Assembly (NCBI GenBank): GCA_010093605.1
Contig: MU004188.1
Location: 1,188,341-1,252,340, forward strand
Direction: 5' to 3'
DNA length: 64,000 nt
DNA from: Lophium mytilinum
Taxonomy: Eukaryota > Ascomycota > Dothideomycetes > Mytilinidiales > Mytilinidiaceae
Shown here: in pieces, positions 10,028-22,953 of the stretch
Position numbering within the stretch: the first letter of the stretch is position 1
How the letters are laid out: each line of letters opens with the position of its first letter
Translations under genes and position numbers: made by a program
Notes under the pieces: model-generated
Seen by the model: only the letters and a program-made list of their open reading frames with translations
Told to the model about the DNA's origin: nothing
Databases searched by the model: none

Positions 10028-12250
10028 TCAACTCTCATCTTCCAGGAAGAACTATGTGTGAAGTCTGTTAGTCTAATGTGCAAGAATTGACAGTTGCTTC
10101 GGAATGAAGGTTAGAAGATGACGACTTACGTAGTTGCCCGACAACTTCTGTTCCTGGTCTAGCTGCGACTGGTACTTGTTGATGCGAGGACGGTACGAGT
10201 TGGGGTCGCGGCGGAACGTGACGTCCAGGTTCTTGAGGAACTTGTTGCAGCCGGTGAGCAGACTCTCGGGTGGGTTGGCGCGGGAGTTGACGGAGGGCTG
10301 GCCGTCAAAGACAATGACACGGTCGGCGAGATAGGTGGCCATGATAAAATCGTGCTCGACGACGAAGGCGGTCTTCTTCGCGTGCATGATGAAGCGCTTG
10401 ATGACTCTAGCGGCGACGATACGCTGCTCGGAGTCGAGGTATGCGCTGGGCTGGGATGGTGTTAAAATGATTTATACGGATAGTGGGGTTTTGCACTTAC
10501 TTCGTCGATCAAGTAGATGTCTGCGGGGATTCCGAGCGCAAGGACGATGGCGACACGCTGCAACTCACCACCAGAGAGGTTCTGGACTTCCTGGTCGATA
10601 AAGTCATCCATCTTCAGAGGCTTGTAGACGTCCGTTTGGAATTGCGGGCTCAGGAAAGCAGCCTTGATCTTCTTGAAGAAGAGCTGGCGAACAGTGCCCG
10701 TGAACTTGGGGGTAATCTTCTGAGGCTTCATGCTGATGTTCATGGGGGGCACTCTGCGAGTTCCATCCGGCTTCTCGGCACCAGCCAACATCCTACAGAA
10801 CGTAGTTTTGCCAGTACCGTTCTCGCCCATCATGACGATGATCTCGGAATCTGTGAAATCGCCGCCATCCACTTTAAGATGGAAGCCTCCCAGAGTCTTC
10901 TCCATGGACGGGTACTTGTACGCACGAGCTTTGTCGGCCAAGAACTCCTCGCCTGCTTCTCCAATGCGGAACTGGAGGGACTCCTCACGGAAACGAAGAT
11001 TCTCGGTAGGGATGTTGCCGTCAAGGAAGATGTTGATACCTTCACGAACGGAGGCAGGTAGTGTGACGACACCGTAGACCGCTGGTTTACCGTAAAGAAC
11101 GCAAATGAAGTCAGAGAGATAATCCAGGACTGACAGATCGTGCTCGACAACGATGACGTAGTCATCCGAGCGAAGGAGACTTCGAATCATTTTACCAGCA
11201 TTGAGACGCTGCTTGACATCCAAAAAGGAAGATGGCTCGTCGAACATGTAGACGTCGGCTTGCTGGACACAGACGGTGCCAATGGCGAATCGCTGCAGTT
11301 CTCCTCCAGAGAGTAGGGAAACATCACGATCGTAGACTTGGTTTAGCTCTTTTGGGCTAAGTTAGCTCAGTGTTCTAAACTTGTCTAGTATAGGGACCAT
11401 ACCTAGAACGTCACTGATTTCCTCCAAATTGTCCATTTGCGAGCGACTCTTGATGAGGTAGCCCACGGTCTTGTTGGGACCTTTGATAGCCTTGGGGATT
11501 TGGTCGACATATTGAGGCTTGACAACGGCTTTGAGATTGTCCTCGAGCACTTTTGTGAAGTAGTCTGTCCGGCGTTAGTCGGCCCAGCAGTCTCTTCGCA
11601 TGCAACGTACTCTGCAGTTCTGAGCCACGGAAGTATTTGAGGATATCCTCCCAGTCCGGCGGGTTGTCGTATCTGCCCAAGTTTGGCTTCAACTTGCCAC
11701 TCAGGATCTTCAGTGCCGTGCTCTTTCCAATTCCGTTTGTTCCCACTAATCCCAGCACCTGACCTGGTCGTGGTGTAGGCAGCCTATGCAGCTTGAAGCT
11801 GTTCGCCGAGTATCGATGGGTGACTTGGGTCTCGAGGTTGGTAGGCAAGTTGATGATGTTGATGGCATCGAAGGGGCACTTCTTTGGGCAAATACCGCAT
11901 CCGATACAAAGACGCTCGGAGATGAAGGCAATCTTGGAGGAGGCATCGACCTCGATACAGAGCTTGCCCGTGCGGACAACAGGACACGATTTTTTGCATT
12001 CTTGTCTGCATTTCTACTTTCCCATTAGCATGTCATCCTATACATCTTGTATGACAGACTCACCTTCGGTTTGCACTATTTTCGTTGTGATTATATTAGC
12101 CTTGATCTGATTTGCCGACGTGGAGGGGTAGTGGGGGAGGGGAGGCGCACTTTGTCCGCATTGACAATTGCTATGCTACACGGAGGAGTTAGAAAATGAT
12201 CGCGGAGTGGTTCGAAGGCGGAGCGCGTACCGGGTGAGTCTGTCCGACAT
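10028..12250 (-). CDS. RLI1: ABCE1/Rli1 ribosome-recycling ATPase
   Basis: Essential Fe-S ABC protein that splits ribosomes after termination and helps assemble initiation complexes. Eight exons (12250..12231, 12175..12151, 12075..12064, 12013..11611, 11564..11403, 11348..10501, 10450..10130, 10051..10028) give 604 residues, matching the family. The N-terminal ferredoxin-like domain has [14 protein letters not shown] and [14 protein letters not shown]1 has Walker [10 protein letters not shown] and signature [12 protein letters not shown] with [13 protein letters not shown]2 has [20 protein letters not shown] and [12 protein letters not shown]. Exon 3 is a 12-nt microexon. The short last exon gives the end FFLEDES, close to the FFLD-type end of the yeast protein. 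No domain is missing. Confidence 0.96.
12064..12075 (-). other. 12-nt microexon of RLI1
   Basis: The bases encode CKPK, supplying the first Fe-S cysteine. They are flanked by an AAATAG acceptor and a GTGAGT donor. Without them the otherwise invariant CKPKKC motif cannot be made. Confidence 0.85.
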
Positions 12251-13104
12251 GGTGAGGTTATTCGCACAACAGCGCGGAGCAGAACAATAGCAAGCGGGGT
12301 GCTGTTACTCGACTGTCCTCGAGGAGTGCGCTCGGGGGTGTATTGGGGGTGTATTGGGGAGTAGCGGTGGAAGTGGGTGTGCAGGTTGAACGGTGAGAGA
12401 AGTAGAAAGAAGAATCACCACGTAGACAAGCCGAGAGTTGTCTTTAGAGCCGTGGATGAAATTTGGTGGACGATTCGCAAGCGGAAGACGGGCATCGGGG
12501 GTCACGTGCGGGCCGCTAGCGCCTTTGCTATTAAGGCTGAGAGGCACCGCTCACATTGTCTGTGTGGACCTTCACACTCCCCCAACCTCGTCTCCCGACT
12601 CCACCACCAACACCCCCGAGCGGGTTTTCTGTCACCTCTGCTGAGGGTGTCTTAGCCATGGACTGTAGGTCTCCCCTTGTTTCCTCTCATTCTGCGCTGC
12701 TGCACGGTCAAACACTGCCGGCGGGCGGCGATCTGTCGCTCGAAGTCGGCCATCACCACCATCTTATATCTCGCCTATACATCGAAAAGAAGTCGATACC
12801 TGCTCAGTGATGCATGTTCCTGGATATTCACGATCCTTACAACACACTGCTGCTCGTTTCCGGCGGTCGGAGGCCCATTGACCGCCACGATACACATTCT
12901 TGTCTTCCATCTCCAAGTCATCAAACACTCGATTCACCATCAGACCTTGCATATTCCAACCTACTGCACCCATTCTAGTCGCTTTTTGTTCCTGTTGAGT
13001 CGCGTATCATCGCTCTGCACATCGCACCTACCCTCGGCTCTCTCAGCCGTGTCGTTGTTGAGAAATCTTGCTGACCATCATCTCCATCAGCCGCGTCCAT
13101 CACG
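12251..13104. promoter_or_regulatory. Divergent promoter between RLI1 and CHD1
   Basis: 854 bp contain both promoters and probably a long CHD1 leader. Several short upstream open frames occur on the plus strand, such as one from an ATG at 12677 that overlaps the CHD1 start in another frame. They look like leader sequence rather than genes. Confidence 0.45.
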
Positions 13105-16100
13105 ATGCCCTCTCCTCCGTATCCCAATACATCCTTACCCCTTACGAATGGCCACCTGTCGCCTCTCGCCGTCACTGTCACGAACGCCGACGACATGGCC
13201 TCCCACAGCGAAAGCGAACTCTCCGACATCAAGGATCCCATCGCCGAAGACTTGTCCTCCGAGGACGAAGCCGAAGCAGACTCTTACGATGTACCTATGG
13301 CAGATGTCGGGACTTCCGACACTTCCGAAGACGAAGATGCTGACGGCGACGCTGATGGCGACTACGATTCGGAGACACCGCCTTATGGTCAGCTAGAAGA
13401 CAGCCGGGCGCGTAGTTCATCGTCGGAGGAGTCGAGTAGACCCCCGAAGCGGAAAGCAAGCGTCGAAGAGGATGAAATATCCCAGAACCCAGAGCTATAT
13501 GGCCTACGAAGAAGCGTATGTGTGATCACTACATCAAGGCTATCCTCGCTGACATCACTCAAGGGTCGCGCTCATCTCAACCGTCGCATCGTATGTACTT
13601 CACGTCATGCTTCATCCCACACTACTAACGCAGATGGCAGGTCGAAAGTAGTGATTCAGAGGATAAAGCCGCCTCAGATGCTCGACGGAAGCGTCAGAAG
13701 ACGTCTTCTCGAAAAGGTGCGCATATTCCCAACCCCTTTTACGATGCCCAGGTACTAATCAAACGCCCTCGCAGCGTCGCATCAACCCACCCCCACCCTC
13801 CATTCAACCGGCGAATCCGAGTCCGAATCAGACACTTATGTGGGTGCTCGGCGAAACGTCCCTACCAAGAAGCAGCGACAGCGTCAACTGCAGGTCGCAG
13901 CTGGTCTACTACCCCCCTCACATGGCGAGATACGCTTTTCGGCAAGGCAAACCAAGCCAGTAACCAACTACAATGAAGACGAAGACGAAGACATGTTCGA
14001 GGAGGACGATGATGAAACCACACCCGCCTACTGGGAGACTGTGGTTGAAGATACTTCCCCTGCAATTGATGTCGTCTTGGATCATCGACCGCAAGAAGGG
14101 ACCGGTCAGTAACCTAGTGTATCCGGAATGACATCTTGCTAACTATTGTAACAGAAGTCGATCCTGCTATGGCTACCAAGAAAGACTTTGACTACCTTGT
14201 AAGTCCTTACATACTAGCCCTGCTGGCTAAACCGCAGTCTAATGCTATCAGATCAAATGGCAAGGGAAGGCCCACTACCACTCTACATGGGAGCCCTTTG
14301 AAACGGTCTCCAACTACCGTGGCTTTCGCAAGCTCGAGAACTACTTCCGCAAGGTCATCAATGTTGATTTAGGCTTCCAGTATCGACAAAAGGAAGAGCC
14401 CGAGGAGTACGAGAAATACAAGATAGAACGGGAGATGCAGAAGAGCGCGCTCTCGGATTATCAGCTAGTAGAGCGTGTAATTGGCTCTCGTCAAGGCGAC
14501 GAGGGCACCGAGTACTATGTCAAGTGTATGTAGAGCTTTACCCTAGCACTCTTTGCCTTTGCTGACCATTCGTAGGGAAAACTTTGACCTACGACTTCTG
14601 TACCTGGGAAGATGCTACTCTCATCAGCAACTTATCTCAGCTCGAGATCGATCGTTACCTCGATAGGTCTTCGAAGCTGCCCTCCTCGAACACGAAAGAG
14701 TCCAATATTGCTACGCGAAGCAAGTTTGTCCGCCTGACGGAACAACCCGACTATATCAAACATGGCGAGCTCAGATCTTTCCAACTTCATGGTGTCAATT
14801 TCCTTGCTCACAACTGGTGTCGCGGAAACAATGTCATCCTGGCGGATGAAATGGGTCTCGGTAAAACCGTCCAAACTGTCGCTTTCATGAACTGGCTTCG
14901 CCATGACCGGGGCCAGGAAGGGCCCTTTATCTGCGTGGTGCCTCTATCCACGATGCCGGCATGGGCTGATACTTTCAACAACTGGACTCCAGATATCAAC
15001 TATGTTGTCTACACCGGCAACAACAGTGCCCGTGAGATAATCAAGAGCTACGAGCTTCTTGTTGACCGGGACAATCTGCGAAAGGTGAAATTCAATGTCC
15101 TTCTCACGACTTATGAGTACGTTCTTGCCGACTGGCAGTGGCTGTCGCAGCTGAAGTGGCAATTCCTTGCCGTGGACGAAGCCCATCGATTGAAGAATCG
15201 CGAGTCACAGCTTTACGCCAAGTTATTAGAGTTCAAAGCCCCAAGTCGCCTTTTCATCACCGGCACTCCCATACAGAACACTCTGGGCGAATTGTCAGCT
15301 CTCATGGACTTCCTCATGCCAGGAACGATGAACATCGATGAGAACATTGACCTTCAGTCCGAGGATGCAAGTCGTAAGATAGCCGAGCTTAGCGACGCCA
15401 TCAAACCCTACATGATCCGGCGCACCAAAGAGAAGGTTGAAAACGATCTTCCACCGAAATCTGAAAAGATCCTTCGTGTGGAGCTGTCTGATATACAGCT
15501 TGAGTACTACAAGAACATCCTCACAAGGAATTACGAAGCTCTCAACGAGGGTGTCAAGGGACAAAAACAATCGTTACTGAACATCATGATGGAGTTGAAG
15601 AAAGCCAGCAACCATCCACTAATCTTCGTGAACGCAGAGGCGAAGTTGATCAGTCCTAATGCCAGCAAAGACGAAACTTTGAAGATTCTCATTACGACTA
15701 GCGGCAAGATGATGCTTCTTGACCAGCTTCTCACCAAATTGAAGAAAGACGGCCATCGAGTCCTTATTTTCAGTCAAATGGTACAAATGCTTAACATCCT
15801 CACGGACTATCTAAGACTCCGGAACTACTCATTCCAACGGCTAGACGGTACCGTTCCTGCAAGCGATCGTAAGATTGCTATTGACCATTTCAATGCACCC
15901 GGCAGTGACGACTTCTGCTTTCTCCTCTCCACACGAGCTGGCGGCCTCGGTATCAATTTGATGACAGCGGACACCGTGATCTTGTTCGATTCGGATTGGA
16001 ATCCGCAAGCTGATTTGCAGGCTATGGCTCGCGCTCATCGCATTGGTCAAAAGAACCCTGTCAGCATCTACCGGCTCGTATCCAAAGACACCGTTGAAGA

Positions 16101-18183
16101 AGAGATTCTTGAGCGCGCGAGAAACAAACTGATGCTAGAGTTCATTACCATACAGCGTGGTGTGACCGACAAGTCTGACAAGGAGATCTCGGAAAAGATT
16201 GCGCGAGCAAAAGATGCGGTCACTGAACCTACCTCTGCAGATGAAATCAATCGCATTCTCAAAAAACGTGGACAGAAAATGTTCGAGCAATCTGGCAACC
16301 AAAAGAAACTCGAAGAGCTCGATATCGACGCCGTCCTGGAGAATGCGGAAGAACATAAGACAGAGCAGGCACCAGGTCTTACTTCGGACGGTGGTGACGA
16401 GTTTCTCAAGGCTTTTGAATATACTGACGTCAAGATTGACCTTGAGTGGGATGACATTATTCCCAAGGAAGACCTCGATGCCATCAAGGCAGAAGCTCAA
16501 CGACGCAAGGAAGAAGAAGAAACCAAGAGGCTGCTTGAGGAAAGCGCACCCAGAAAGCGCAAGGCCGCAAACCAAGATGAGCGCGAGCAGCGCGCTGCAA
16601 AGAAGCGAGCTCGAGAAATGCAGCAACAAGCAGTTGACAGTGCGTCTGGAGATGAGTCCAGCACCGATAACGATCCTAAAAGGCCTCTTAACGGCAAAGA
16701 AACTCGAAATCTCATCCGAGCATACGAGCGTTACGGCTCACTTGATGATCGTGGCGAGGAGATGATCCGGACTGCGAAACTCACCGGTCGCGATCCCGAG
16801 GTCTTGAAAGCGACACTGGACGATGTCATTGCGACGAGCCAGAGGCTTTTGAAAGACGAGCAGACAAGACTGGAGACGATAGAGAAGGAAGCCAAGAGGG
16901 TCTTGACAAAGAAAGACAAAAAGGCAGTACTCTTCGATTACCAGAGCGTTAAGCGATTGAACGCTGAGACGATCATGGAACGTCCAGTAGAGATGCGCAT
17001 GATTAAGAAGGCAACGGAGGCTGCACCTGATTGGAGGAACTTCCGCGTTCCCGATGCCATTAAGCCTGCAAACTATACCTGTCCTTGGGGTGCGCGAGAA
17101 GACGGCATGCTTTGTGTGGGCATTGCACGACATGGCTACGGCGCATGGGTTGCTATTCGAGACGACGTTGAGCTTGGCATGACGGACAAGTTCTACCTGG
17201 AAGAGCATCGCGTCGACAAGAAGGAGGAGCGTAGCAAGGCTGAAGACAAGAACGCGAAGTCGCCTGGAGCAGTCCATTTGGTCCGTAGGGCCAACTACCT
17301 TCTGACTGTGCTCAAGGAACAGACTGGAGCGAATCCCAACGCCAAGCGACTCATTGAGAATCATCATCGCAACAACAAGAAGAATGCGCTCGGTCGACGG
17401 ACTGAGAAGGCTTCTGCTGGTTCTGCGAGCCCTGCGTCGAGCATCAACGTTCGCAAAGCTCCTCGCGAGTCCGAAAAAGCTCGGATGCGAGCGCACAGCA
17501 ACGCGGAACATCGTCACAGCGAGAGCCGTGGCGACAGCCGGTCCCACGAACACGGCGCCCTGGACCATCGCCACCGTCTTTCAGAACACCACCCTCGGCC
17601 AAGCGTTGATCGCAGAGGACCGCAAAATGACCGAGTCGGTACACCTGAAAACAAGCGTAAGGTCAGCGACCACGGCGATCGAATCAAGCACGTCAAAAAT
17701 GAAGATCAGAGTTCGAAGCACAGGAACTCTGAAGAGCGTCATCATCAGCACCACCGCAGTTTGGACTCGACGCCAAATGGTATCGTGAAGCCAGAGCTAG
17801 ATGAGTACGCCAACAGCAAGCTCCGGGGAATTCGGGATCATCTCGACCGTCTCAGCAAGGCAAACGCTAAGACGTACCCGAACAAGGAGGGTCTTATCAA
17901 AGTTCTCAAGATGGAGCTGATCGCGGTTGGAAACTTCATTCGCGCAGAGTCTCGGGACCAGCCAAACCTCGAGAGCCGATTATGGTAAGTCTAAAATGAA
18001 AGTGATTTGAGGGTATTGCTAACAACATGCAGGGAGACGGTCACGACTAGGTACTGGCCCAACAAGAAGGCCAACGTGGCTCAAATCAAGGGGATGTATA
18101 ACAACCTGGTCAACAAGGAGAGCGGCAAGCCACCTGCTCCAAAGGCAAATGGACAGTCCAACGGAGCAGCAGCAAGGGTTTAG
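13105..18183 (+). CDS. CHD1: Chd1-type chromatin-remodelling ATPase
   Basis: Nuclear SNF2-family remodeller that spaces nucleosomes in transcribed genes. Eight exons (13105..13515, 13564..13590, 13641..13716, 13775..14104, 14155..14198, 14252..14525, 14576..17984, 18033..18183) give 1,573 residues. The N-terminus is acidic and Ser-rich. The tandem chromodomain region is spread over exons 4-7 (DYLIKWQGKAHYHSTWEPFE, then EYYVKWKTLTYDFCTWEDA). The ATPase has DEMGLGKT near residue 482, DEAH near 588 and RAHRIGQ near 875. The SANT/SLIDE DNA-binding part follows at about 1090-1300, including RNLIRAYERYGSLDDR. The CHD C-terminal helical domain ends with FIRAESRDQPNLESRLWETV and RYWPNKKANVAQIKGMY. 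A low-complexity His/Arg/Ser linker occupies about 1330-1460. Exon 2 is only 27 nt. Confidence 0.95.
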
Positions 18184-19022
18184 AAAGCGGTTTCTTTTCT
18201 AGTCATACATCGAAGGGTGTTTCAGCTTCGTGTAGGCGGGTTACATCTGACGAGTAGCATAGCGATGGTGTTGGTAATTGGGTTTTCGGGACTTTCCCCG
18301 ACTGCATGCATGAACACGATCACATCGGGCGGCGCAGGCATATTTTCTGGCGATAGAGCTTCAGCTCTGACATCGTCTCTCCTTCTTAAATCTGTGTGGG
18401 CGTCGGCGAGCGCACTAAAATATGGCGGAGTACGACTCATGGTCGTTAGCACTCTGAATTGAGGCAGATTTTTATACGAGCGAATAGCATCGAACTTAGA
18501 CATATGTAGCTGCTCTGTTTCATACAGGAACTGCACAAGCAGCTCCATACTAGCAGATTTGAATACGAGCTCTAGCGAGCAAACTTTGATCATCCTTCAG
18601 TTCCACGAGCACCTTGATGACACCCAGATAGTGAACCCCAGTGAGCACTAGAGGGGAAAGGAAGCGGGCTGTTGCAATATGGATGCATTCAGGGAAAGCG
18701 ATCACGCGAACTCTGCGCGTGTGCCAACCCCGAGGCCTCCAAGTGGCCCATGGGGAAAGCATTCACCATTTGGTGTGGAGAGGGTGTGGTAGAGGATGCG
18801 CTTGGGAGGCTTGCCGGTGACGTATCCCCGGCCAGTCAGCTCCAGAGTTTCGCCCACGCCTTTCTCACATCCTTTTGCCCTTGACAACCCGCATTCACAG
18901 CACACAAGACCCTACCAAGTGCACGAGCTACTACCCGCAGTCCTTGCAAGCATACATATATACGCACGCGTCAGTGCCGTCGATACCGTTCCACGCATGC
19001 CGCAGTTCCCCCCTCGACAGCC
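18184..19022. other. Intergenic region
   Basis: 839 bp between tandem genes, containing the CHD1 3' region and the PPN1 promoter. Small open frames here have no domain. Nothing else is seen. Confidence 0.5.
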
Positions 19023-21520
19023 ATGCGCTTTTTCGTGTTGGCGTTGTCGGTAGCCTTGAGCAGAGCCGCCCTGGTTCCAAGAGACGGGGCTGCCGCAGGT
19101 ACGCAGCCTGATGCAGCAGGGTTGGGCGAGCTACCGCGGAGTGCGGGGAGGAAGCTCACGGGGAGGTTTCTGCACCTTACCGGTATGTTGTTTGCGCTTT
19201 TCCTCAACCCTAGTGTTTCTGTGACTCTGAGAGATGCTGTGCTTGGTTGCGCTTGAGTTTCGGGCCTTCCGCCGTTTCGGACTCTACGTAGTGTTGATGG
19301 GAATCATGACCCAAGTCCCGCGTTTCCACGTTTTACTGCACCACGGCGTACGAATGTTAGACTAATTGCTACGGTGGTGCTATTTGCAGACTTCCACCCG
19401 GATCCGTACTACAAAACCTACTCCTCCACCGAAAAGGAAGCCGCATGCCACCGTAGCAAAGGCCCGGCGGGCGTCTATGGCGCAGAGACCTCCGCCTGTG
19501 ACAGCCCAACATCCCTCGTGAACGAGACATTCCGGTGGATAGAGGAGAACCTCAAGGGCTCCATTGACTTTGTGATATGGACAGGCGACTCTGCGCGTCA
19601 CGACAACGACGAGAAGATCCCTCGAAACACTGAGCAGGTCGTTTCGCAAAATGAAATGCTGGTTACCAAATTCACAGAGGTATTTGGGAAGAAGGATAAT
19701 GTCGACGATACGGATCCGACGAATGATTTTACGATACCTATAGTTCCGACTTTCGGGAATAATGACATCCTGCCGCATAACATCTTCGACGAGGGGCCGA
19801 ATAGGTGGACCGGAAAGTACCTGAACATATGGAGGAATTTCATTCCCGAGGAGCAGAGACATCAGTTCCAGAGGGGTGGATGGTTCTACGTTGAGGTTAT
19901 CCCGGGCAAATTGGCGGTGATCAGTCTGAACACGCTGTGAGTACAGCAGCCCGAATTCCCTACCTGTGCAGACTACACAGACGCTCTAGGTGGGAGTTAA
20001 GAGGCTAATACGTTTACGCCGATAGATATTTCTTCGATTCAAACTCCGTAGTTGACGGGTGCGCCTCCAAGAAGGAACCCGGCTACGAGCACATGGAGTG
20101 GCTGCGCATCCAGTTGCGGCTTCTCCGCGAGCGAGGCATGAAGGCCATCCTCATGGGCCATGTACCACCCGCACGAACCGATAATAAGCTCAGCTGGGAC
20201 GAGACGTGCTGGCAGAAATACACATTGAACATGCGGCAATACCGGGACGTGGTTGTGGGCGCTTTGTACGGGCACATGAACATCGACCACTTCATGCTGC
20301 AAGATTTCAAAGATATCACAAAAGACGCGAAGAAGGGCAGGATGGAGTCAGCTGCCGTGGATGCTCTGAGAGCCAGTGTGGCAGTCGACGGCGAGGTTGG
20401 GGTCGAAAGTGCGTCGGATTATCTGATTGACCTGAGGGATACATGGGCGAAGCTGCCTAGTCCTCCAAAAGCGCACTCCTTGGCGGAGTACACGAACGAG
20501 GAAGAGAAAGGAGGTATGTGGGAATGGATCTCAGACCTCGTGCGCATCCAGAAGAAGAACAAGAAGAAGAGCGGGAAGGGCCACAAGCCCACATTCCTAG
20601 ACAAGATCGGAGGGCCCTGGGGTGAGCGCTTCAGCGTCTCACACGTCTCGGCCAGCGTGGTGCCTAACTACTTCCCTACACTCCGCGTATTCGAGTACAA
20701 CATCACTGGACTAGAAAATCTCGTTATCGAGGATACCGCACCAGCTTCTGTCATCCCCGACCAAGAGCAGACGCCAATCCACGACGACGAGTTCTTCTTC
20801 GTAGACGACGACGCTGGGTGGACTGACGCTTTAAAGCAAAAGAGGACGAAGAAGGAAAAAACCTCCAAGAAGCCCAAAAAGCACAAATTCAAAGTTCCCT
20901 CCCCGCCCTCCAAATCCGCTCCTCCAGGCCCAGCTTACTCCCCGCAAACGTTGACCCTCACTGGGTACACGCAGTACTTTGCCAACCTTACCCACATCAA
21001 CAACGACTTTGTTGGGCAGGATGTCAGCCCCGCGCACCGCGACTTTTCGGAAGCAATCTTCGATGAGATGGGCGTCGAGGTGGAGGGCAAGTGGAAGGAG
21101 GGCAAGCATGGCGGCAAGAAGAGTAAGAAGAACAAACCGAAGCCGAAGAAGTTTAAGTTTGAGGTCGAGTATAATACTACGAATGACAAGGTCTTTAAGC
21201 TGAAGGACTTGACGGTGCGGAGTTATGTGGATCTTGCACGCCGGATTGGAGAGGCGAACGGGAAGGGAAAAAGTTTTGGTGCTGGCTTTGAGGTTGAGCC
21301 GGCAGAAGAGGTGGATGCGGAGAAGAAAGGAAAGAAGGGGAAGAAGCACAAGAAGAAGCATGGGAAGCATGGGAAGCACAAGAAAAAGAGCGTGTGGTTC
21401 TCGTTTGTGAATCGCGCGTTCGTGGGGACGATGGATCCGGATTCGATTGAGGAGATTTTTGAGTGCAGCGAGATTAAGGGCGTGGCTGAGATCGAGGGAG
21501 AGGTGGTGCAGGAGTTGTGA
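19023..21520 (+). CDS. PPN1: Vacuolar endopolyphosphatase (Ppn1)
   Basis: Metallophosphoesterase that cleaves long-chain polyphosphate inside the vacuole. Three exons (19023..19182, 19390..19936, 20026..21520) give 733 residues. A hydrophobic N-terminal segment (MRFFVLALSVALSRAAL) acts as signal or membrane anchor. Metal-binding blocks in order are DFHPDP (about 54), WTGDSARHDND (about 115), TFGNNDILPH (about 175), MGHVPP (about 280) and YGHMNIDHF (about 315). The C-terminal third carries two Lys/His-rich stretches (around residues 540-560 and 660-690), which are encoded within one long exon. Introns are 207 and 89 bp. The family is clear. The basic blocks are unusual in density, but low-complexity inserts are common in fungal members. 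Confidence 0.93.
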
Positions 21521-22936
21521 GCGGTTGATCTATCTTTCTATGAGCGCCTCTGGTCTTTTGAGATTCTTTGGTAAGCGTCGCATGAGGCATGATTGGCGTT
21601 TTTAGGGGCAGGACGGACAAATCCTGATGTTAAGTTCGAGGCCCTCATCACGTGTGTGATTGGAAGTCGAGGTTTTTGGGTTGTAATACTAGACGTTGCA
21701 TTTAAGATCACTAGTGCGGTTTGTTTTGAGGTCATGTATTCGGAAAAGCTGTGATGCTGTACAAGCTTCTACTTTTCTATTCTGTTCTTCTCCCTTCAAG
21801 GCATGTTACAGCATTTGATGTGATTCCTCTTTATGTTTACCTCCACCTTGTCTCTACGAGGAAACCAAATTAGCTCTCTTCAATCCACCCGTTAGGCTGA
21901 TGATGCGAACCCCTCCAACGCAGCTCATTGTCTACGGAACCCTCTTCAGCGACCAACAACCAACAAACCTAACCAAACTCACCTCCTTCCCTTCGACAAT
22001 CAATCGGAAATCCCATTTCCCCAGCGAAGTCCATCCCATTCCCAACTCTATCGCAATAGAAGAGTCCTAGCCGTAACACCATCTATGAAAGAGTGACAGA
22101 GTTGCAACACCGGGTCACGTAGTCTTCTTGGCGTGCAGAGAGTGTGCAGGACTCCACGCCTCATTCTTGACGCAGTGGAGGCAGCGCGGGCCGGACGGGG
22201 TGTGCGGCACCTAACGCTTGTCGCAGGGTCCAGCTTGCTCCCACGAGGTATAAGAGTCTCTCTAGATCTCAATGTCTTGCTATTTTACCAGGGCTTGAAA
22301 GAGGAGTAGAATCGCAAGTATGGACCTTGACTCCGGATGCAGGGGGATAGTTGGCGACGGGATCAACACTATTCGACCCATCCCTCCATGGGATAGTCTG
22401 GTTTGGCCTGTGGGTGTGGATTGAATGAAGTATGCTGCTCAGCAATAGAGAGGACGAGTGATGGAGATTATTTCTGCGTAATGGTGAATAGGCTCATTGT
22501 TCTGACTGCTTCGAGTCCCCCTGATCGTTGCTCAGCACCGCTGAAACATATTTGAAGTCGATGGAGCTGGTCGTCCCTCTTATGCTAAGCTCTTTCTGGG
22601 ATGTTTGAATGTTCTTCTTCATAATCTCGATTTTGACTTCGAACTTGGCTTAGAGCATGATTCGGCCTATCTTCTTCTTATCGTCTGTGGTGCTAATATC
22701 GATTCAATCGAAGACTTAGTCGACTATTGTGAGAGTGAGAGTGAGAGATCGGCTGGAGTAATAGCTATAGTCTGTGTAGTTGATAGCGCAGTCGAGTTTG
22801 AAGAATCCTGGCTGCATTGAAATTATTTTCTAGTGTGACATTGTGGCGTTACTTATAAGAGCTTCATGTACCTTATACATTTAATCTACATGTATAAGAA
22901 GCAGAGCATCATTCTATTACCTTTTGACCTCGTGCA
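21521..22936. other. Gene-free stretch
   Basis: About 1.4 kb with only short open frames (for example 22605-22820, no domain). A small GTGAGA triplet repeat occurs at about 22,729-22,746. I see no RNA gene. Confidence 0.45.
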
Positions 22937-22952
22937 ACCCTAACCCTAACTA
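22937..22952. repeat. Telomere-like CCCTAA repeat
   Basis: Two full CCCTAA units with partial flanking units lie directly before the first readable codon of the NACHT-ankyrin remnant. Short tracts like this can occur by chance. Confidence 0.45.
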
Positions 22953-22953
22953 G

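Noticed and set aside
9802-10083. Alternative Gly/Asp-rich C-terminus for RLI1
   Set aside because: The spliced end FFLEDES fits the family; the open frame runs through the last exon in another phase.
22729-22746. GTGAGA microsatellite
   Set aside because: Only three units; too short to carry meaning.
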